Positions 24,712 to 34,153 of a DNA stretch of 64,000 nt are shown one piece after another. The notes under the pieces are model-generated. The model saw only the letters and a list, made by a program, of their open reading frames with translations, had not been told where the DNA came from and did not search any database. The stretch spans positions 186,001 through 250,000 of the forward strand of contig NZ_QOHK01000002.1 of the NCBI RefSeq assembly GCF_003319175.1. Reading direction: 5' to 3'. The first letter of the stretch is position 1. Every line of letters begins with the position of its first letter. The DNA comes from Blastococcus sp. TF02-8 (GTDB taxonomy: Bacteria > Actinomycetota > Actinomycetes > Mycobacteriales > Geodermatophilaceae). The position numbers and the translations under genes were made by a program.

Positions 24712-27197
24712 CCGCCGTCGAGGAGCGCGCCGAGGCCGCCGCGCCCGAGGTCGGCAAGGCCCGCCGCCGCAAGGAGGACGCCCGGCTCATCACCGGCAGG
24801 ACGCAGTGGACCGACAACCTGGTCCTGCCGGGGATGCTGCACCTGGCCGTCGTCCGGAGCCCGGTCGCGCACGCCCGGATCGCCTCGGTCGACGTCACCG
24901 CGGCCCGCGAGGCGCCGAACGTCGTCGCCGTCTTCACCGGCGCGGACCTCGCCGAGGAGCAGGGTTCGCTGCCGTGCGCCTGGCCGGTGACGCCGGACAT
25001 GGTCAACCCCGGCCACCCCTCGGTCGCCGTCGACCGGGTCAACCACGTGGGCGAGGCGGTCGCGGTGGTCGTGGCCCGCAGCCGGGTCGCCGCCCAGGAC
25101 GCCCTCGAGCTGGTCGACGTCGACTACGAGCCGCTCCCCGTGGTGCTCGACATGGAGGCCGCGCTCGCCGACGGCGCCGCCAGGGTGCACGACCACATCG
25201 ACTCCAACCGCAGCTTCCACTTCGTCTTCGACGCGGGCGAGATGGGCACCGGCAGCGCCACCGACCAGGCGTTCGACGACGCCGAGGTCGTGGTCAGCCG
25301 CCGGTTCGTGCAGCAGCGGCTGATCCCGGCGTTCATGGAGCCGCGCGCCGTCGTCGTCCAGCCGCAGGGCGACAACTACACGATGTGGTCCTCCACCCAG
25401 GTGCCGCACATCCTGCGGCTGATGCTGGCGATGGTCACCGGCACGCCCGAGCACAAGCTGAGGGTCATCGCGCCGGACGTGGGCGGTGGCTTCGGGGGGA
25501 AGCTGCAGGTCACGCCGGAGGAGGTGCTCACCTTCCTGGTGGCCCGCCGGCTGGGCAAGCCGGTGAAGTGGGCCGAGAACCGCAGCGAGTCGCTGATGAG
25601 CGCCCACCACGGCCGCGACCAGATCCAGTACATCGACATCGCCAGCGACCGGCAGGGCAACGTGAAGGGCCTGCGCTGCCGGATCCTCGCCGACATGGGC
25701 GCCTACCTGCGCCTGGTCACCCCGGGCGTGCCGATCCTGGGCGCGTTCATGTTCCTGGGCATCTACAAGTTCCCGGCCTACCGGTTCGAGTGCGACGGCG
25801 TCTTCACCAACAAGACGCCGACCGACGCCTACCGCGGCGCCGGGCGGCCCGAGGCCACCTTCGCGGTCGAGCGGATCATGGACGAGCTCGCCGTCGAGCT
25901 CGGCATGGACCCGCTGGAGCTGCGGCGCAAGAACTGGATCAACGCCGACGAGTTCCCGTTCACCACCGCGGCCGGCCTGGAGTACGACAGCGGCGACTAC
26001 GACGCCGCCACGCGCGAGGCCCTGCAGCTCATCGGCTACGACGAGCTGCGCGAGGAGCAGCGCCGGCGCCGGGAGTCCGGCGACCCCGTGCAGCTGGGCA
26101 TCGGGTTCTCCACCTTCACCGAGATGTGCGGCCTGGCGCCCTCGCGGGTGCTCGGGTCGCTCTCCTACGGGGCCGGCGGCTGGGAGCACGCGGCAATCCG
26201 GATGCTGCCCACCGGCAAGGTCGAGGTCGTCACGGGCGCCTCGGCGCACGGGCAGGGCCACGAGACGGCGTGGAGCCAGCTGGTCGCCGACCGGCTCGGC
26301 GTCCCGTTCGAGGACATCGAGGTGCTGCACGGGGACACCTCGGTCGCCCCGCGCGGGCTGGACACCTACGGGTCGCGGTCGCTGGTGGTCGGTGGCGTGG
26401 CGGTGGTGAACGCCGCGGAGAAGGTGGTGGCCAAGGCTCGCCGGGTCGCGGCGCACCTGCTGGAGGCCAGCGAGGAGGACCTGGAGTTCAGCGGCGGCTC
26501 GTTCGGCGTGCGGGGCACCCCGGGCACCGGCATCTCCATCCAGGAGATCGCCCTGGCCACCTTCGCGGCGCACAACTTCCCGGAGGGCATGGAGCCCTCG
26601 ATCGACGCCGAGGCAACCTTCGACCCGGAGAACTTCTCCTTCCCGCACGGGACCCACATCTGCGCGATGGAGGTCGACACCGAGACCGGGTTCGTGAAGA
26701 TCCGCAAGTACGCCTGCGTCGACGACGTCGGCACGATCGTGAACCCGCTGATCGTCGAGGGTCAGGTGCACGGCGGGCTGGCCCAGGGCATCGCGCAGGC
26801 CCTCTACGAGGAGGCCGTCTACGACGAGGACGGCAACCTCACCACCGGCACCTTCGTCGACTACCTGGTGCCCTCGGCCGCCGACCTGCCGCACTTCGAC
26901 ACGGGCAACACCGTGCACGCCGCACCCGGCAACCCGATCGGCGCGAAGGGGGTGGGCGAGGCGGGCTGCATCGCCTCGACCCCGGCGGTGGTCAACGCCG
27001 CGCTGGACGCCGTCCGGCACCTGGGCGTGACCGACATCCGCATGCCGCTGACACCCGAACGCGTCTGGCGGCCGATCCACCAGGGAGGGGACGGCGGGGA
27101 TCGCGCTCCCGCCGGCTCCAACGCCTACGGCGGCGCGCAGACCGAGACGACGACCGGAGTCTCCACGGAGGCCTCGGCGCTGGGAGGCGACCGATGA
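24708..27197 (+). CDS. Form II CoxL-like molybdopterin-binding subunit
   Basis: The 829-residue catalytic subunit of a xanthine-dehydrogenase-family hydroxylase. The active-site loop at residues 374-380 reads AYRGAGR, the form II CoxL signature. True CO dehydrogenase (form I) has AYxCSFR with the copper-binding Cys, absent here. Other motifs are DVGGGFGGK near residue 260 and GAKGVGEAG near the C-terminus with the catalytic Glu. So the enzyme probably hydroxylates an organic substrate such as an aldehyde or heterocycle; CO activity is doubtful. It ends with a low-complexity tail. It is coupled on both sides by ATGA overlaps with the Fe-S and FAD subunit genes. Confidence 0.93.
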   Translation: MTAVEERAEAAAPEVGKARRRKEDARLITGRTQWTDNLVLPGMLHLAVVRSPVAHARIASVDVTAAREAPNVVAVFTGADLAEEQGSLPCAWPVTPDMVNPGHPSVAVDRVNHVGEAVAVVVARSRVAAQDALELVDVDYEPLPVVLDMEAALADGAARVHDHIDSNRSFHFVFDAGEMGTGSATDQAFDDAEVVVSRRFVQQRLIPAFMEPRAVVVQPQGDNYTMWSSTQVPHILRLMLAMVTGTPEHKLRVIAPDVGGGFGGKLQVTPEEVLTFLVARRLGKPVKWAENRSESLMSAHHGRDQIQYIDIASDRQGNVKGLRCRILADMGAYLRLVTPGVPILGAFMFLGIYKFPAYRFECDGVFTNKTPTDAYRGAGRPEATFAVERIMDELAVELGMDPLELRRKNWINADEFPFTTAAGLEYDSGDYDAATREALQLIGYDELREEQRRRRESGDPVQLGIGFSTFTEMCGLAPSRVLGSLSYGAGGWEHAAIRMLPTGKVEVVTGASAHGQGHETAWSQLVADRLGVPFEDIEVLHGDTSVAPRGLDTYGSRSLVVGGVAVVNAAEKVVAKARRVAAHLLEASEEDLEFSGGSFGVRGTPGTGISIQEIALATFAAHNFPEGMEPSIDAEATFDPENFSFPHGTHICAMEVDTETGFVKIRKYACVDDVGTIVNPLIVEGQVHGGLAQGIAQALYEEAVYDEDGNLTTGTFVDYLVPSAADLPHFDTGNTVHAAPGNPIGAKGVGEAGCIASTPAVVNAALDAVRHLGVTDIRMPLTPERVWRPIHQGGDGGDRAPAGSNAYGGAQTETTTGVSTEASALGGDR

Positions 27198-28051
27198 TCC
27201 CCGCTCCTTTCGCCTACGCGCGGCCGACCACGGTCGAGGAGGCGCTCCAGGCGATCGCCGACGGCGGTGAGGACGTGAAGGTCCTCGCCGGTGGGCAGTC
27301 GCTCATCCCGGTCATGCGGCTGCGGCTGGCCGCACCCGGCACGGTCGTCGACCTCGGCAAGGTCGACGGCTTGCGCGGCGTGCGGGACGACGGCGACGCG
27401 ATCGTCATCGGGGCGATGACGACGCACTCCGACGTGCTCGCCGACCCGCTGATCGCCGAGCACGCGCCGCTGATCGCGGAGGCGACCGGCACCGTCGCCG
27501 ACCGGCAGGTGCGCCACCGGGGGACGTTCGGCGGGGCGCTGGTGCACGCCGACCCGGCGGGGGACCTGCCGGCGGTGGCGCTGGCGCTGGACGCGCAGTT
27601 CGTGATCGCCGGGCCGTCGGGTCGGCGGACCGTGCCGGCGAGCGAGTTCTTCGTCGACTACCTGACGACGGCGGTCGAGGAGGGCGAGCTGCTCGTCGAG
27701 GTGCGGGTCCCGAAGCTCACGGGCCAGTGGGGCATGCGCTACGAGAAGTTCAACCGCGTGGCGCAGGCGTGGTCGATCGTGGCGGTCGCAGCGGCGGTCC
27801 GGCGGGAGGACGGGCACATCGCCGAGGCCCGGATCGGGCTCACCAACATGGGCCCGACGCCGCTGCGGGCGCGTGCGGTGGAGGAGGCGCTGGCCGGCGC
27901 CGAGGCGACGGCGGAGGCGGTGGGTGCGGCGGCCGCGCGCGCGGCGGAGGGCACCGACCCGAGCAGCGACCTGAACGCGCAGGCCGACTACCGGCAACAC
28001 CTGGTCACGGTACTGACGCGCCGGGCGGTGAGCACCGCCGCCGGGTTGTAG
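27194..28051 (+). CDS. CoxM-like FAD-binding subunit
   Basis: A 285-residue FAD subunit of the molybdenum hydroxylase. FAD-contact motifs AGGQSLIPVMRLR (near residue 32) and GTFGGALVHADPAGD (near residue 113) correspond to the usual AGGHS and TIGG loops. A C-terminal CO_deh_flav_C region ends the chain. ATG 27194 overlaps the CoxL stop by 4 nt. It completes the S-L-M operon; a strong hairpin separates it from coxG. The FAD subunit passes electrons onward, probably to quinone via CoxG or another carrier. Confidence 0.94.
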   Translation: MIPAPFAYARPTTVEEALQAIADGGEDVKVLAGGQSLIPVMRLRLAAPGTVVDLGKVDGLRGVRDDGDAIVIGAMTTHSDVLADPLIAEHAPLIAEATGTVADRQVRHRGTFGGALVHADPAGDLPAVALALDAQFVIAGPSGRRTVPASEFFVDYLTTAVEEGELLVEVRVPKLTGQWGMRYEKFNRVAQAWSIVAVAAAVRREDGHIAEARIGLTNMGPTPLRARAVEEALAGAEATAEAVGAAAARAAEGTDPSSDLNAQADYRQHLVTVLTRRAVSTAAGL

Positions 28052-28086
28052 TTTCCTTCTACCCGCCGGCCCGTACCCGTTCGTCA

Positions 28087-28120
28087 CGGCCGACCCGCTC
28101 CTCCGGGAGCGGGTCGGCCG
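28087..28120 (+). terminator. Hairpin between CoxM-like and CoxG-like genes
   Basis: A perfect 14-bp stem (28087-28100 with 28107-28120) ends 8 nt before the AGGAGG of the downstream gene. It may terminate the S-L-M transcript only in part, lowering coxG expression. Confidence 0.7.
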
Positions 28121-28141
28121 AGCACTCCAGGAGGTCAGCCC

Positions 28142-29110
28142 GTGCAGCTGGAGAACTCGTTCACCGTCCCGGTCCCCGTCGACGAGGCCTGGCGGGTGCT
28201 GCTCGACATCGAGCGGATCGCTCCCTGCATGCCGGGTGCCGCGCTGGACTCCGTCACCGGCGACGACTTCACCGGGCGGGTGAAGGTGAAGCTCGGGCCG
28301 ATCAACCTGACCTACCAGGGCAAGGCGTCGTTCGTGGAGAAGGACGAGGCGGCGCACCGGGCCGTCATCGACGCCCGGGGCAAGGACCAGCGGGGCAACG
28401 GCACCGCCGCCGCGACCGTGACCGCCGTGCTCAAGGCGGAGGGTGCGGTCACCCGGGTCGACGTGCTCACCGACCTGAACATCACCGGGCGCCCCGCGCA
28501 GTTCGGCCGGGGGGTGATGACCGACGTCGGCAACAAGCTGCTCGGCCAGTTCGCCGACAAGCTCGCCGCCCAGCTGGGTGAGGGCGACGCCCAGGGCAGC
28601 GCCGACCGGGAGTCCGCGGCGCAGAAGGCCGTGGCGACCGCGTCGGGCGCGGTCGAGGAGATCGCCGCCTCCGCCGAGCAGGCCGCGGGCAACGGCGCGG
28701 TGAAGAAGGCGGCCGCCGCGACGAAGAAGGCCGCCGCCGCCACCACCGACAAGGCGTCGGCCGGTGCGGCGGCGAAGCCCGCGACGAAGGCGCCGGCGAA
28801 GAAGGCGGCTGCCGCAGCTGCGACCCCGACCGCTGCCCGGGACACCGCGCCCTCGGCCAAGGCGCCCAGCACGCCGCCCAAGGGCCCGACCGCGCCGCCC
28901 GGCCGCCCGGCCACCGGCGCTCCGCTGCGCAGCGTGCCCTCGGGCGCGCCCACGCAGAGCACCCGTCCGGCACCGAGCGAGCCGCAGCCGATCGACCTGC
29001 TCGAGGTCGCCGGCGGCGCGGCGCTCTCGCGGTACGCGGCGCCGGTGGCCGGAGCGGCCGCGGTGGTGCTGGTGGTGGCGCTCCTCGTGCGCCGCCGGCG
29101 TCGCCGCTGA
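28142..29110 (+). CDS. CoxG-like SRPBCC protein with C-terminal membrane anchor
   Basis: A 322-residue protein. Residues 1-145 are a CoxG-type SRPBCC domain (LENSFTVPVPVDEAWRVLLDIERIAPCMPGA, shown as motif region residues 3-33; then VKLGPINLTYQGKASF). A long Ala/Lys then Pro/Thr-rich linker (about 160-280) follows, and a single membrane helix (PVAGAAAVVLVVALLV) ends in basic RRRRRR. CoxG proteins bind lipid-like ligands, recruit CO-dehydrogenase-type enzymes to the membrane and link them to quinone. The tail anchor fits that role. GTG 28142 has AGGAGG 8 nt upstream. Confidence 0.88.
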   Translation: MQLENSFTVPVPVDEAWRVLLDIERIAPCMPGAALDSVTGDDFTGRVKVKLGPINLTYQGKASFVEKDEAAHRAVIDARGKDQRGNGTAAATVTAVLKAEGAVTRVDVLTDLNITGRPAQFGRGVMTDVGNKLLGQFADKLAAQLGEGDAQGSADRESAAQKAVATASGAVEEIAASAEQAAGNGAVKKAAAATKKAAAATTDKASAGAAAKPATKAPAKKAAAAAATPTAARDTAPSAKAPSTPPKGPTAPPGRPATGAPLRSVPSGAPTQSTRPAPSEPQPIDLLEVAGGAALSRYAAPVAGAAAVVLVVALLVRRRRRR

Positions 29111-29177
29111 CGAATCCCCGGCTCAGGGCTGCGAGCGACACCGGAAACTGTCGGACCCCCTCCGTAGCCTCGTACAC

Positions 29178-29864
29178 GTGTTCGAGGGTGGTGGATTCGG
29201 CGTCGGCGTGACGGTCGACGTCCTCGCCCTGCCCTCCTGGCCGGCCGAGGTGCTGCCCGCCGGCGTGCGGTCGCGCCCCACCCGGCTCGGCGAGCTGATG
29301 CCGGTCGCCGCGCGCACGGGGAGCGAGATCGCCGTCGAGCTGCAGCGCATCCAGGCGCTCGAGGCGCGGCTGGCCGCCTACCGCACCGAGCTGGTGGCCG
29401 AGCTGGCCGGCCGGCGTCCCGACTCCGACGACCGGCAGGTCGGTGAGCCCGGCGCTGCGTCGCCCGGCTGGCTGCCGGGGCCGGGGCAGGAGTCGGCACC
29501 CGGGGTCAGCGAGTTCTTCGCCGACGAGCTGGCGCACGTGCTGCACTGCTCGCGGACGGCGGCCTCCACGCTGGCCGACCAGTCGCTCGTGCTGCTGGGG
29601 TTCCTGCCGGCGACCTGGGCCGCCCTCGCCGACGGCGCGCTCGACTGGCCCCGCGCGCGTGCCGTGGCAGTCGAGCTGGGGCCCGTGGTCCGCGACGTCG
29701 CGCCGCAGGTGCTCGCCGCGATCGAGTCGGCGGTCCTGCCTCGGGCGGGAGAGCTCTCGGTCTCCGGTCTCCGCGCCGCGGTGCGTGCCGAACTGCTACG
29801 GCGCGACGAGGCGGCGGCCGAGCGGCGCCGCCGGAGCGCCCGGCGCCGGCCGGGATCACGCTGA
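29178..29864 (+). pseudogene. DUF222 domain, N-terminal half of frameshifted DUF222/HNH gene
   Basis: The 228-residue frame from GTG 29178 (TAGCCT -10 box 7 nt upstream) is the N-terminal DUF222 domain of the common actinobacterial DUF222-HNH family. It shows ELQRIQALEARLAAYRTELV and VLHCSRTAASTLADQSLVLL. It should run on past ERRRR into the C-terminal half, but reads SARRRPGSR and stops at 29864. The family continuation (AGITLRPCPDGMAELRVFLP) is present at once in the -1 frame. One missing base near 29825-29850 explains the break. It is either a real pseudogene or an assembly error. Confidence 0.75.
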
Positions 29865-29881
29865 GGCCCTGCCCCGACGGC

Positions 29882-30742
29882 ATGGCCGAGCTGCGCGTCT
29901 TCCTGCCCCGGCCGCTGGCTGACGCGGTGCAGGACGCGATCGACCGCTACGCGCGGCTGGCCCACGCCGACGACCCCTCCCGCTCCATCGGTGAGCTGTC
30001 CGTGGGTGTGTTCGCCGACCTCGTGCTCCGCCCGTGGGACACCAGCCGACCGGCCGTCACAGCCCAGGTCACCGTGCTCTGGCCCCTGCCCGGCGAGGAC
30101 GGCGATGCCCCGCCGGCGGAGGTCGACGGTCACCCGATCACCCGGGCTCAGCTGCGTGAACTCCTCGAGGAACTGGACGCGCTGTGCCCGGGCGGTCTTC
30201 GGGCGCCGGCCGGTGGATCGCTGCACCTCGCCCTCGTCGATCCGCGCACGGGTGCGCTGCGGGCGACGCTCACGCGGGGCGAGCTGGAGCGCCTCGTCCG
30301 GCGGGGCTGCCGGGTGCACCCGGCGACCGACTGCGGGTGCTCCATCGCAGGGCGACCGCCGGTGACGGACCGGTACCACCCCTCGGCGGCGCAGCGGCGG
30401 TTCCCCACCGTGCGGGACCGAACATGCCGCCACCCCGGCTGCGGCAACCGCGCCGGGTGGGCCGACCTCGACCACGTCGTCGCGCACGCCGAGGGTGGGG
30501 AGACCAGCTGCGAGAACCTCTGCTGCCTGTGCCGCCGGCACCACCGGCTGAAGACCTTCGCGCCCGGCTGGCGGTTCGAGATGACGCCGGACGGCGCACT
30601 CTCCGTGACCTCCCCGAGCGGAACGACCCGGACGACCCGACCGCCGGGCTACTGGGCGGCGATGGGATATCCGGCGCCACCGATCGGAGCCGAACTGGAG
30701 GCCCAGCTCGCCGCCGGGCCGGGGGAGGATCCGCCCTTCTGA
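29882..30742 (+). pseudogene. HNH endonuclease, C-terminal half of frameshifted DUF222/HNH gene
   Basis: This 286-residue frame starts at an internal Met (MAELRVFLPRPLADAVQDAI). It carries the remainder of DUF222 and the C-terminal HNH nuclease: CRHPGCGNRAGWADLDHVVAHAEGG with its zinc-site CxxC and catalytic His, then ENLCCLCRRHHRLK. Such genes occur in many copies in actinobacteria and may belong to mobile or retro-hopping families; their role is unknown. The nuclease motif is intact, so a stand-alone product is possible. There is no clear ribosome site before 29882. Confidence 0.75.
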
Positions 30743-30758
30743 GCTGGGAACCGCTGCC

Positions 30759-30815
30759 GATCAGCGCAGGGTTGATCAGCGCAGGGTTGATCGGCGCAGG
30801 GTTGATCGGCTCAGC
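30759..30815. repeat. 15-bp tandem repeat, about four copies
   Basis: Unit GATCAGCGCAGGGTT occurs at 30759-30773 and 30774-30788, then as GATCGGCGCAGGGTT at 30789-30803. A fourth degraded copy runs into the stop codon of the convergent hydrolase gene. The number of copies may vary between strains. Confidence 0.85.
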
Positions 30816-31440
30816 GGGGCAGCACCTCGGTGAGCCAGGACATCGCCGCGGCCGCGACCAGGTGCGGGTTCTTCTTCAGCGAGTGGTCACCCGGCACGGC
30901 GTACACCGACGCCCCGGGCTGCCCCTGCAGCGCCGCGGCCACGTGCTCGGGCCGGCCCATCGCGTCCGTCTCGCCCTGCACCACGACCAGCGGCACCCCG
31001 ACCCCGACCAGCTCGGCGGCGCGGCTCTTCTCCGGCCTGCCCGGCGGGTGCAGCGGGAAGGCCAGCGACAGCACACCGGCCGCCCCCTGATCGGCCGCGG
31101 TCCGGCACGCCACGCGGGCCCCGGCGCTCCGGCCGCCCAGCACCAGCCGCCCGGGCAGCCGGTCCAGCACCCGCAGCCGGTCGAGCACCGCGTGCCACGC
31201 CTCGTCCAGCCGCGGCGGCGCGGGGGCGATCCGCTTCCCCGCCACCCGCCACGGCTGGTCCACCCGGTGCACGAGCCACCCGGCGCCGGCGGCCTCGGCG
31301 GCGAGCAGCGCCAGGTCCGGCGACACCGATCCGCCGCCTGCGCCGTGCCCGAGCACCAGCGTGCCCTGCTCCCCGGAGCCCGCCGAGTGCACCCGGGCGG
31401 GCCCGTGCGGGGTGTCGATCGACGTCGTCGCGTCGGTCAT
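30811..31440 (-). CDS. Alpha/beta hydrolase (KANL3/Tex30 type)
   Basis: A 209-residue alpha/beta hydrolase of the KANL3/Tex30-like group. It has an oxyanion-type GTLVLGHGAGGG, nucleophile elbow LVLGGRSAGARVACR with Ser, and a late GDHSLKKN with the catalytic His. The substrate is unknown. ATG 31440 overlaps the stop of the upstream HAD gene (ATGA), which itself overlaps DedA, so the three form a tightly coupled operon. The stop codon lies within the last copy of a tandem repeat. Confidence 0.85.
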   Translation of the reverse strand: MTDATTSIDTPHGPARVHSAGSGEQGTLVLGHGAGGGSVSPDLALLAAEAAGAGWLVHRVDQPWRVAGKRIAPAPPRLDEAWHAVLDRLRVLDRLPGRLVLGGRSAGARVACRTAADQGAAGVLSLAFPLHPPGRPEKSRAAELVGVGVPLVVVQGETDAMGRPEHVAAALQGQPGASVYAVPGDHSLKKNPHLVAAAAMSWLTEVLPR

Positions 31441-32105
31441 GCGGGCAGCGCCAGCAGTGCGTCCACCGCGCCGGCGAGGTCGTCGGCCCGGACGTGCGGC
31501 GCCTCGTAGACGTGCGGGTACACGCGCTCGCTGCGCGGGAACCACACCCCGGTCAGCCCGGCCCGCTGCGCGCCCAGCACGTCCCAGCCGTGCGCGGCCA
31601 CCAGCGCCAGCCGGTCCGGGGCCACCCCACAGGAGCCGGCCGCCCACAGGTACGCCTCGCGAGCCGGCTTCCAGGCGCGGATGACCTCGCTGGACAGCGT
31701 CGCCGCCACCAGGGGAGTGATGCCCCCGCGCTCCAGGCCTGCCTCGGCGACCCCCGGTGAGCCGTGCGACAGCGTTACCACCCGAACCCCGGCCGACACC
31801 AGCCGGCGCAGCGCCGGCTCGACGTCCGGATGCGGCGCCAGCTCGCCGAACGCCTCCAGCACCGAGGCGCGTGCCTGCTCGTCCAGACCGCTCTCCTGGG
31901 CCAGCGCCGCGTCGAACGCATCGCGGAAGGGCACCCAGTCGCCCACGACAGAGGCGGCGAACCCGGTGAGCAGCGTGCGCGCGAAAACCGCGGACAGCAG
32001 CGACGCCGCCTCGCCCGCCTCCACCAGCGCCGCGCGCACCGGAGCCAGGTCCAGCACCGTCTCGTTGACGTCGAAGGCGACGACGTCGGGCCGGCGGCGC
32101 GTCAT
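31437..32105 (-). CDS. Haloacid dehalogenase type II / HAD hydrolase
   Basis: A 222-residue HAD-superfamily hydrolase. Motif I is VVAFDVNETVLD (nucleophile Asp), motif II VVTLSHGS, motif III Lys in RAWKPAREAYLWAA, motif IV VAAHGWDVLGAQRAG. The order and the WDVLGA ending match L-2-haloacid dehalogenases, which replace a halogen by hydroxyl through an Asp ester. NET in place of the usual YGT in motif I leaves substrate choice open. It is coupled by 4-nt overlaps to DedA upstream and to the alpha/beta hydrolase downstream. Confidence 0.88.
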   Translation of the reverse strand: MTRRRPDVVAFDVNETVLDLAPVRAALVEAGEAASLLSAVFARTLLTGFAASVVGDWVPFRDAFDAALAQESGLDEQARASVLEAFGELAPHPDVEPALRRLVSAGVRVVTLSHGSPGVAEAGLERGGITPLVAATLSSEVIRAWKPAREAYLWAAGSCGVAPDRLALVAAHGWDVLGAQRAGLTGVWFPRSERVYPHVYEAPHVRADDLAGAVDALLALPA

Positions 32106-32782
32106 GCCGCCTGGTCGCGCTCGTCCGGCGGCAGGTCCGACCCGGCGGTCGACGGGCGGTCCAGCCTGCCGCTGAGCTTCCGGTACACGAACCAGACGAA
32201 CACGAGCACCGCTGCCGCCACGACGACGTAGTCCAGGTAGTGCAGGTTCTTCTCGATGAAGTCGCCGGCCGCGACCCCGATGCTGATCAGCACGCTGTTC
32301 CAGATGAGGCTCCCGCCCGCGGTGAAGAGCAGGAACTGGCCCAGGGGCATCCGCACGACGCCGGCCGGCACCGAGATGAAGCTGCGCACGATCGGCACCA
32401 TGCGGCCGAAGAAGACCGCCGAGCGGCCGTGCTTCTCGAACCAGGCGAAGGTCTTGTCGACGTCCTCGGTCTCCACCAGGGGGAGCCGGTCCAGGAAGGC
32501 GTGCGAACGCCGGGGGCCCAGGCCTCGGCCCACGTAGTAGAAGAACAGCGCGCCCAGGACCGAGCCGAGGGTGGCGAAGAGGATGACCGGCACGATCGAC
32601 ATCCGGCCCGCGTTGATCAGCACCCCGGCGAGCCCGAGCACGGCCTCGCTGGGGATCGGCGGCACCACCGTCTCGGCCAGGATGCTCAGTCCGACGCCCA
32701 CCGCCCCGAGCCGATCCACCAGGTCCAGCAGGAACCCGGTGATCCCACCCTCGTCGGAGGCGGCAGCGGCGAGGATGTCCAT
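32102..32782 (-). CDS. DedA-family membrane protein
   Basis: A 226-residue DedA/SNARE-associated (VTT) membrane protein with about five hydrophobic stretches. Conserved DedA features include ETVVPPIPSEAVLGLAGVL, the FFYYVGRGLG loop and FGRMVPIVRSFISVPAGVVRM with the essential Arg. Family members flip or recycle lipid carriers such as undecaprenyl phosphate or phosphatidylethanolamine. ATG 32782 is chosen over GTG 32791 because TACCGT (minus strand, 32790-32795) ends 7 nt upstream, indicating a leaderless mRNA. It is first gene of the dedA-HAD-hydrolase operon. Confidence 0.9.
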   Translation of the reverse strand: MDILAAAASDEGGITGFLLDLVDRLGAVGVGLSILAETVVPPIPSEAVLGLAGVLINAGRMSIVPVILFATLGSVLGALFFYYVGRGLGPRRSHAFLDRLPLVETEDVDKTFAWFEKHGRSAVFFGRMVPIVRSFISVPAGVVRMPLGQFLLFTAGGSLIWNSVLISIGVAAGDFIEKNLHYLDYVVVAAAVLVFVWFVYRKLSGRLDRPSTAGSDLPPDERDQAA

Positions 32783-32854
32783 GCCGCCCACGGTATCGGC
32801 GCTCCTGGTGCGCTGCCGCGACGTGTGCCGCGGACCCGGCTACCGTCGGCAGAC

Positions 32855-34153
32855 ATGCGCCAGCGCTTCACCGCCCGGGCCGCCGTCGTGGGGGACCGCG
32901 CCGGGACCGTCGTCGCCGATGCCGTCGTCGACGTCGACGACGGCCGGATCACCTGGATCGGCCCGGCCGGCGAGGCACCGGACGCCGGGAACGCGGAGGT
33001 GGTCGCGCTCCCCGGCGTCCTCACCCCCGGCCTGGTGAACGCCCACTCGCACGCGGCGATGGTGCTTTTCCGGGGGCAGGGCGAAGGGCTGCCGCTGGAC
33101 CGCTGGCTGCAGGAGGTCATGTGGCCGCGCGAGGCGCGGCTCACCCCCGAGGACGTCGAGGTCGCGATGACCGCTGCCTCGGCGGAGATGCTGGGCAACG
33201 GCATCACCACCAGCGTCGAGATGTACTTCCACCCCGAGCGGATCGCCGCCGCCGTCGGTGCCACCGGCGCTCGCGCCGTCATCGCCACCCCACTGCTCCC
33301 GCTGCCCGGCATGCCGCCCATGGAGGAGCAGCTGCGGGCCGCCGTCGCGCTCGCCGCCACGGCCCCCGACGACGGCACCGTGGAGTACGGCCTCGGCCCG
33401 CACGCGGCCTACACGGTGCCCCTGCCGCTGCTCGCCGACGCCGCCCGCGCGGCGCGGGAGCACGGCCTGCTGCTGCACCTGCACGTCGCCGAGACCGCCA
33501 CCGAGGGCGACGAGCTGTTCGCCGCGCACGGGCTGAGCGTCCCGGCGCTGCTGGCCTCCTACGACGTCCTGGGCGGGCGGGTGCTGGCCGCGCACTGCGT
33601 GCACCTGGACGACGCCGACCAGGAGCTCTGGCAGGAGTACGACGTCGCCGTCTCCCACTGCCCGGCGAGCAACGCCAAGCTCGCCAGCGGCGTCGCCCCG
33701 GTGCGCCCGATGCTCGACCGGGGCATCCGGGTGGGCCTGGGCACCGACGGCCCGGCGTCCAACGACTCCCTCGACCTGTTCGCCGACCTGCGCCTGGCCG
33801 CGGGCATGGCCCGGCTGCGCGAGCGGTCGGCCACCGCGCTCACCGCCGCCGAGGCGATCTGGCTGGCCACCGGGGCGTCCGCGGACGCGATCGGCCGCCC
33901 CGATCTCGGGCAGCTGGAGGCCGGCCGACGGGCGGACCTGGTGCACGTCGACACCCGGGACCTGGTGTTCGAGCCGGTCGGCGACCTCGGCGACGTCCTG
34001 GCGCACCTGGTCTGGTCCGGTGCCGGCCGGCACGTGCGCGACGTGTGGGTGGGTGGCCGGCAGGTCGTCCGCGACGGCGCCTCGGTGCACGTCGACGTCG
34101 AGGCGCTGCGTATCGACGTCGCCGAGCGCGCCGCCCGCCTGGCCGCGGGCTAG
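32855..34153 (+). CDS. Amidohydrolase (MTA/SAH deaminase-like)
   Basis: A 432-residue metal-dependent amidohydrolase. Metal ligands are visible in LVNAHSHAAM (HxH near residue 64), HLHVAET, AAHCVHLDD and GLGTDGPASND. The family includes 5'-methylthioadenosine/S-adenosylhomocysteine deaminases and chlorohydrolases; the GTDGPASNDSLDL and PASNAKLASG segments fit that group, but exact substrate is not certain. The N-terminal part (ARAAVVGDRAGTVVADAVVD) is the composite beta-sandwich. ATG 32855 has TACCGT 8 nt upstream (leaderless). Its TAG stop shares CTAG with the stop of the convergent MBL-fold gene. Confidence 0.85.
   Translation: MRQRFTARAAVVGDRAGTVVADAVVDVDDGRITWIGPAGEAPDAGNAEVVALPGVLTPGLVNAHSHAAMVLFRGQGEGLPLDRWLQEVMWPREARLTPEDVEVAMTAASAEMLGNGITTSVEMYFHPERIAAAVGATGARAVIATPLLPLPGMPPMEEQLRAAVALAATAPDDGTVEYGLGPHAAYTVPLPLLADAARAAREHGLLLHLHVAETATEGDELFAAHGLSVPALLASYDVLGGRVLAAHCVHLDDADQELWQEYDVAVSHCPASNAKLASGVAPVRPMLDRGIRVGLGTDGPASNDSLDLFADLRLAAGMARLRERSATALTAAEAIWLATGASADAIGRPDLGQLEAGRRADLVHVDTRDLVFEPVGDLGDVLAHLVWSGAGRHVRDVWVGGRQVVRDGASVHVDVEALRIDVAERAARLAAG

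Noticed and set aside
24708-27197. True (form I) carbon monoxide dehydrogenase
   Set aside because: The active-site loop reads AYRGAGR, not the AYxCSFR needed to hold copper.
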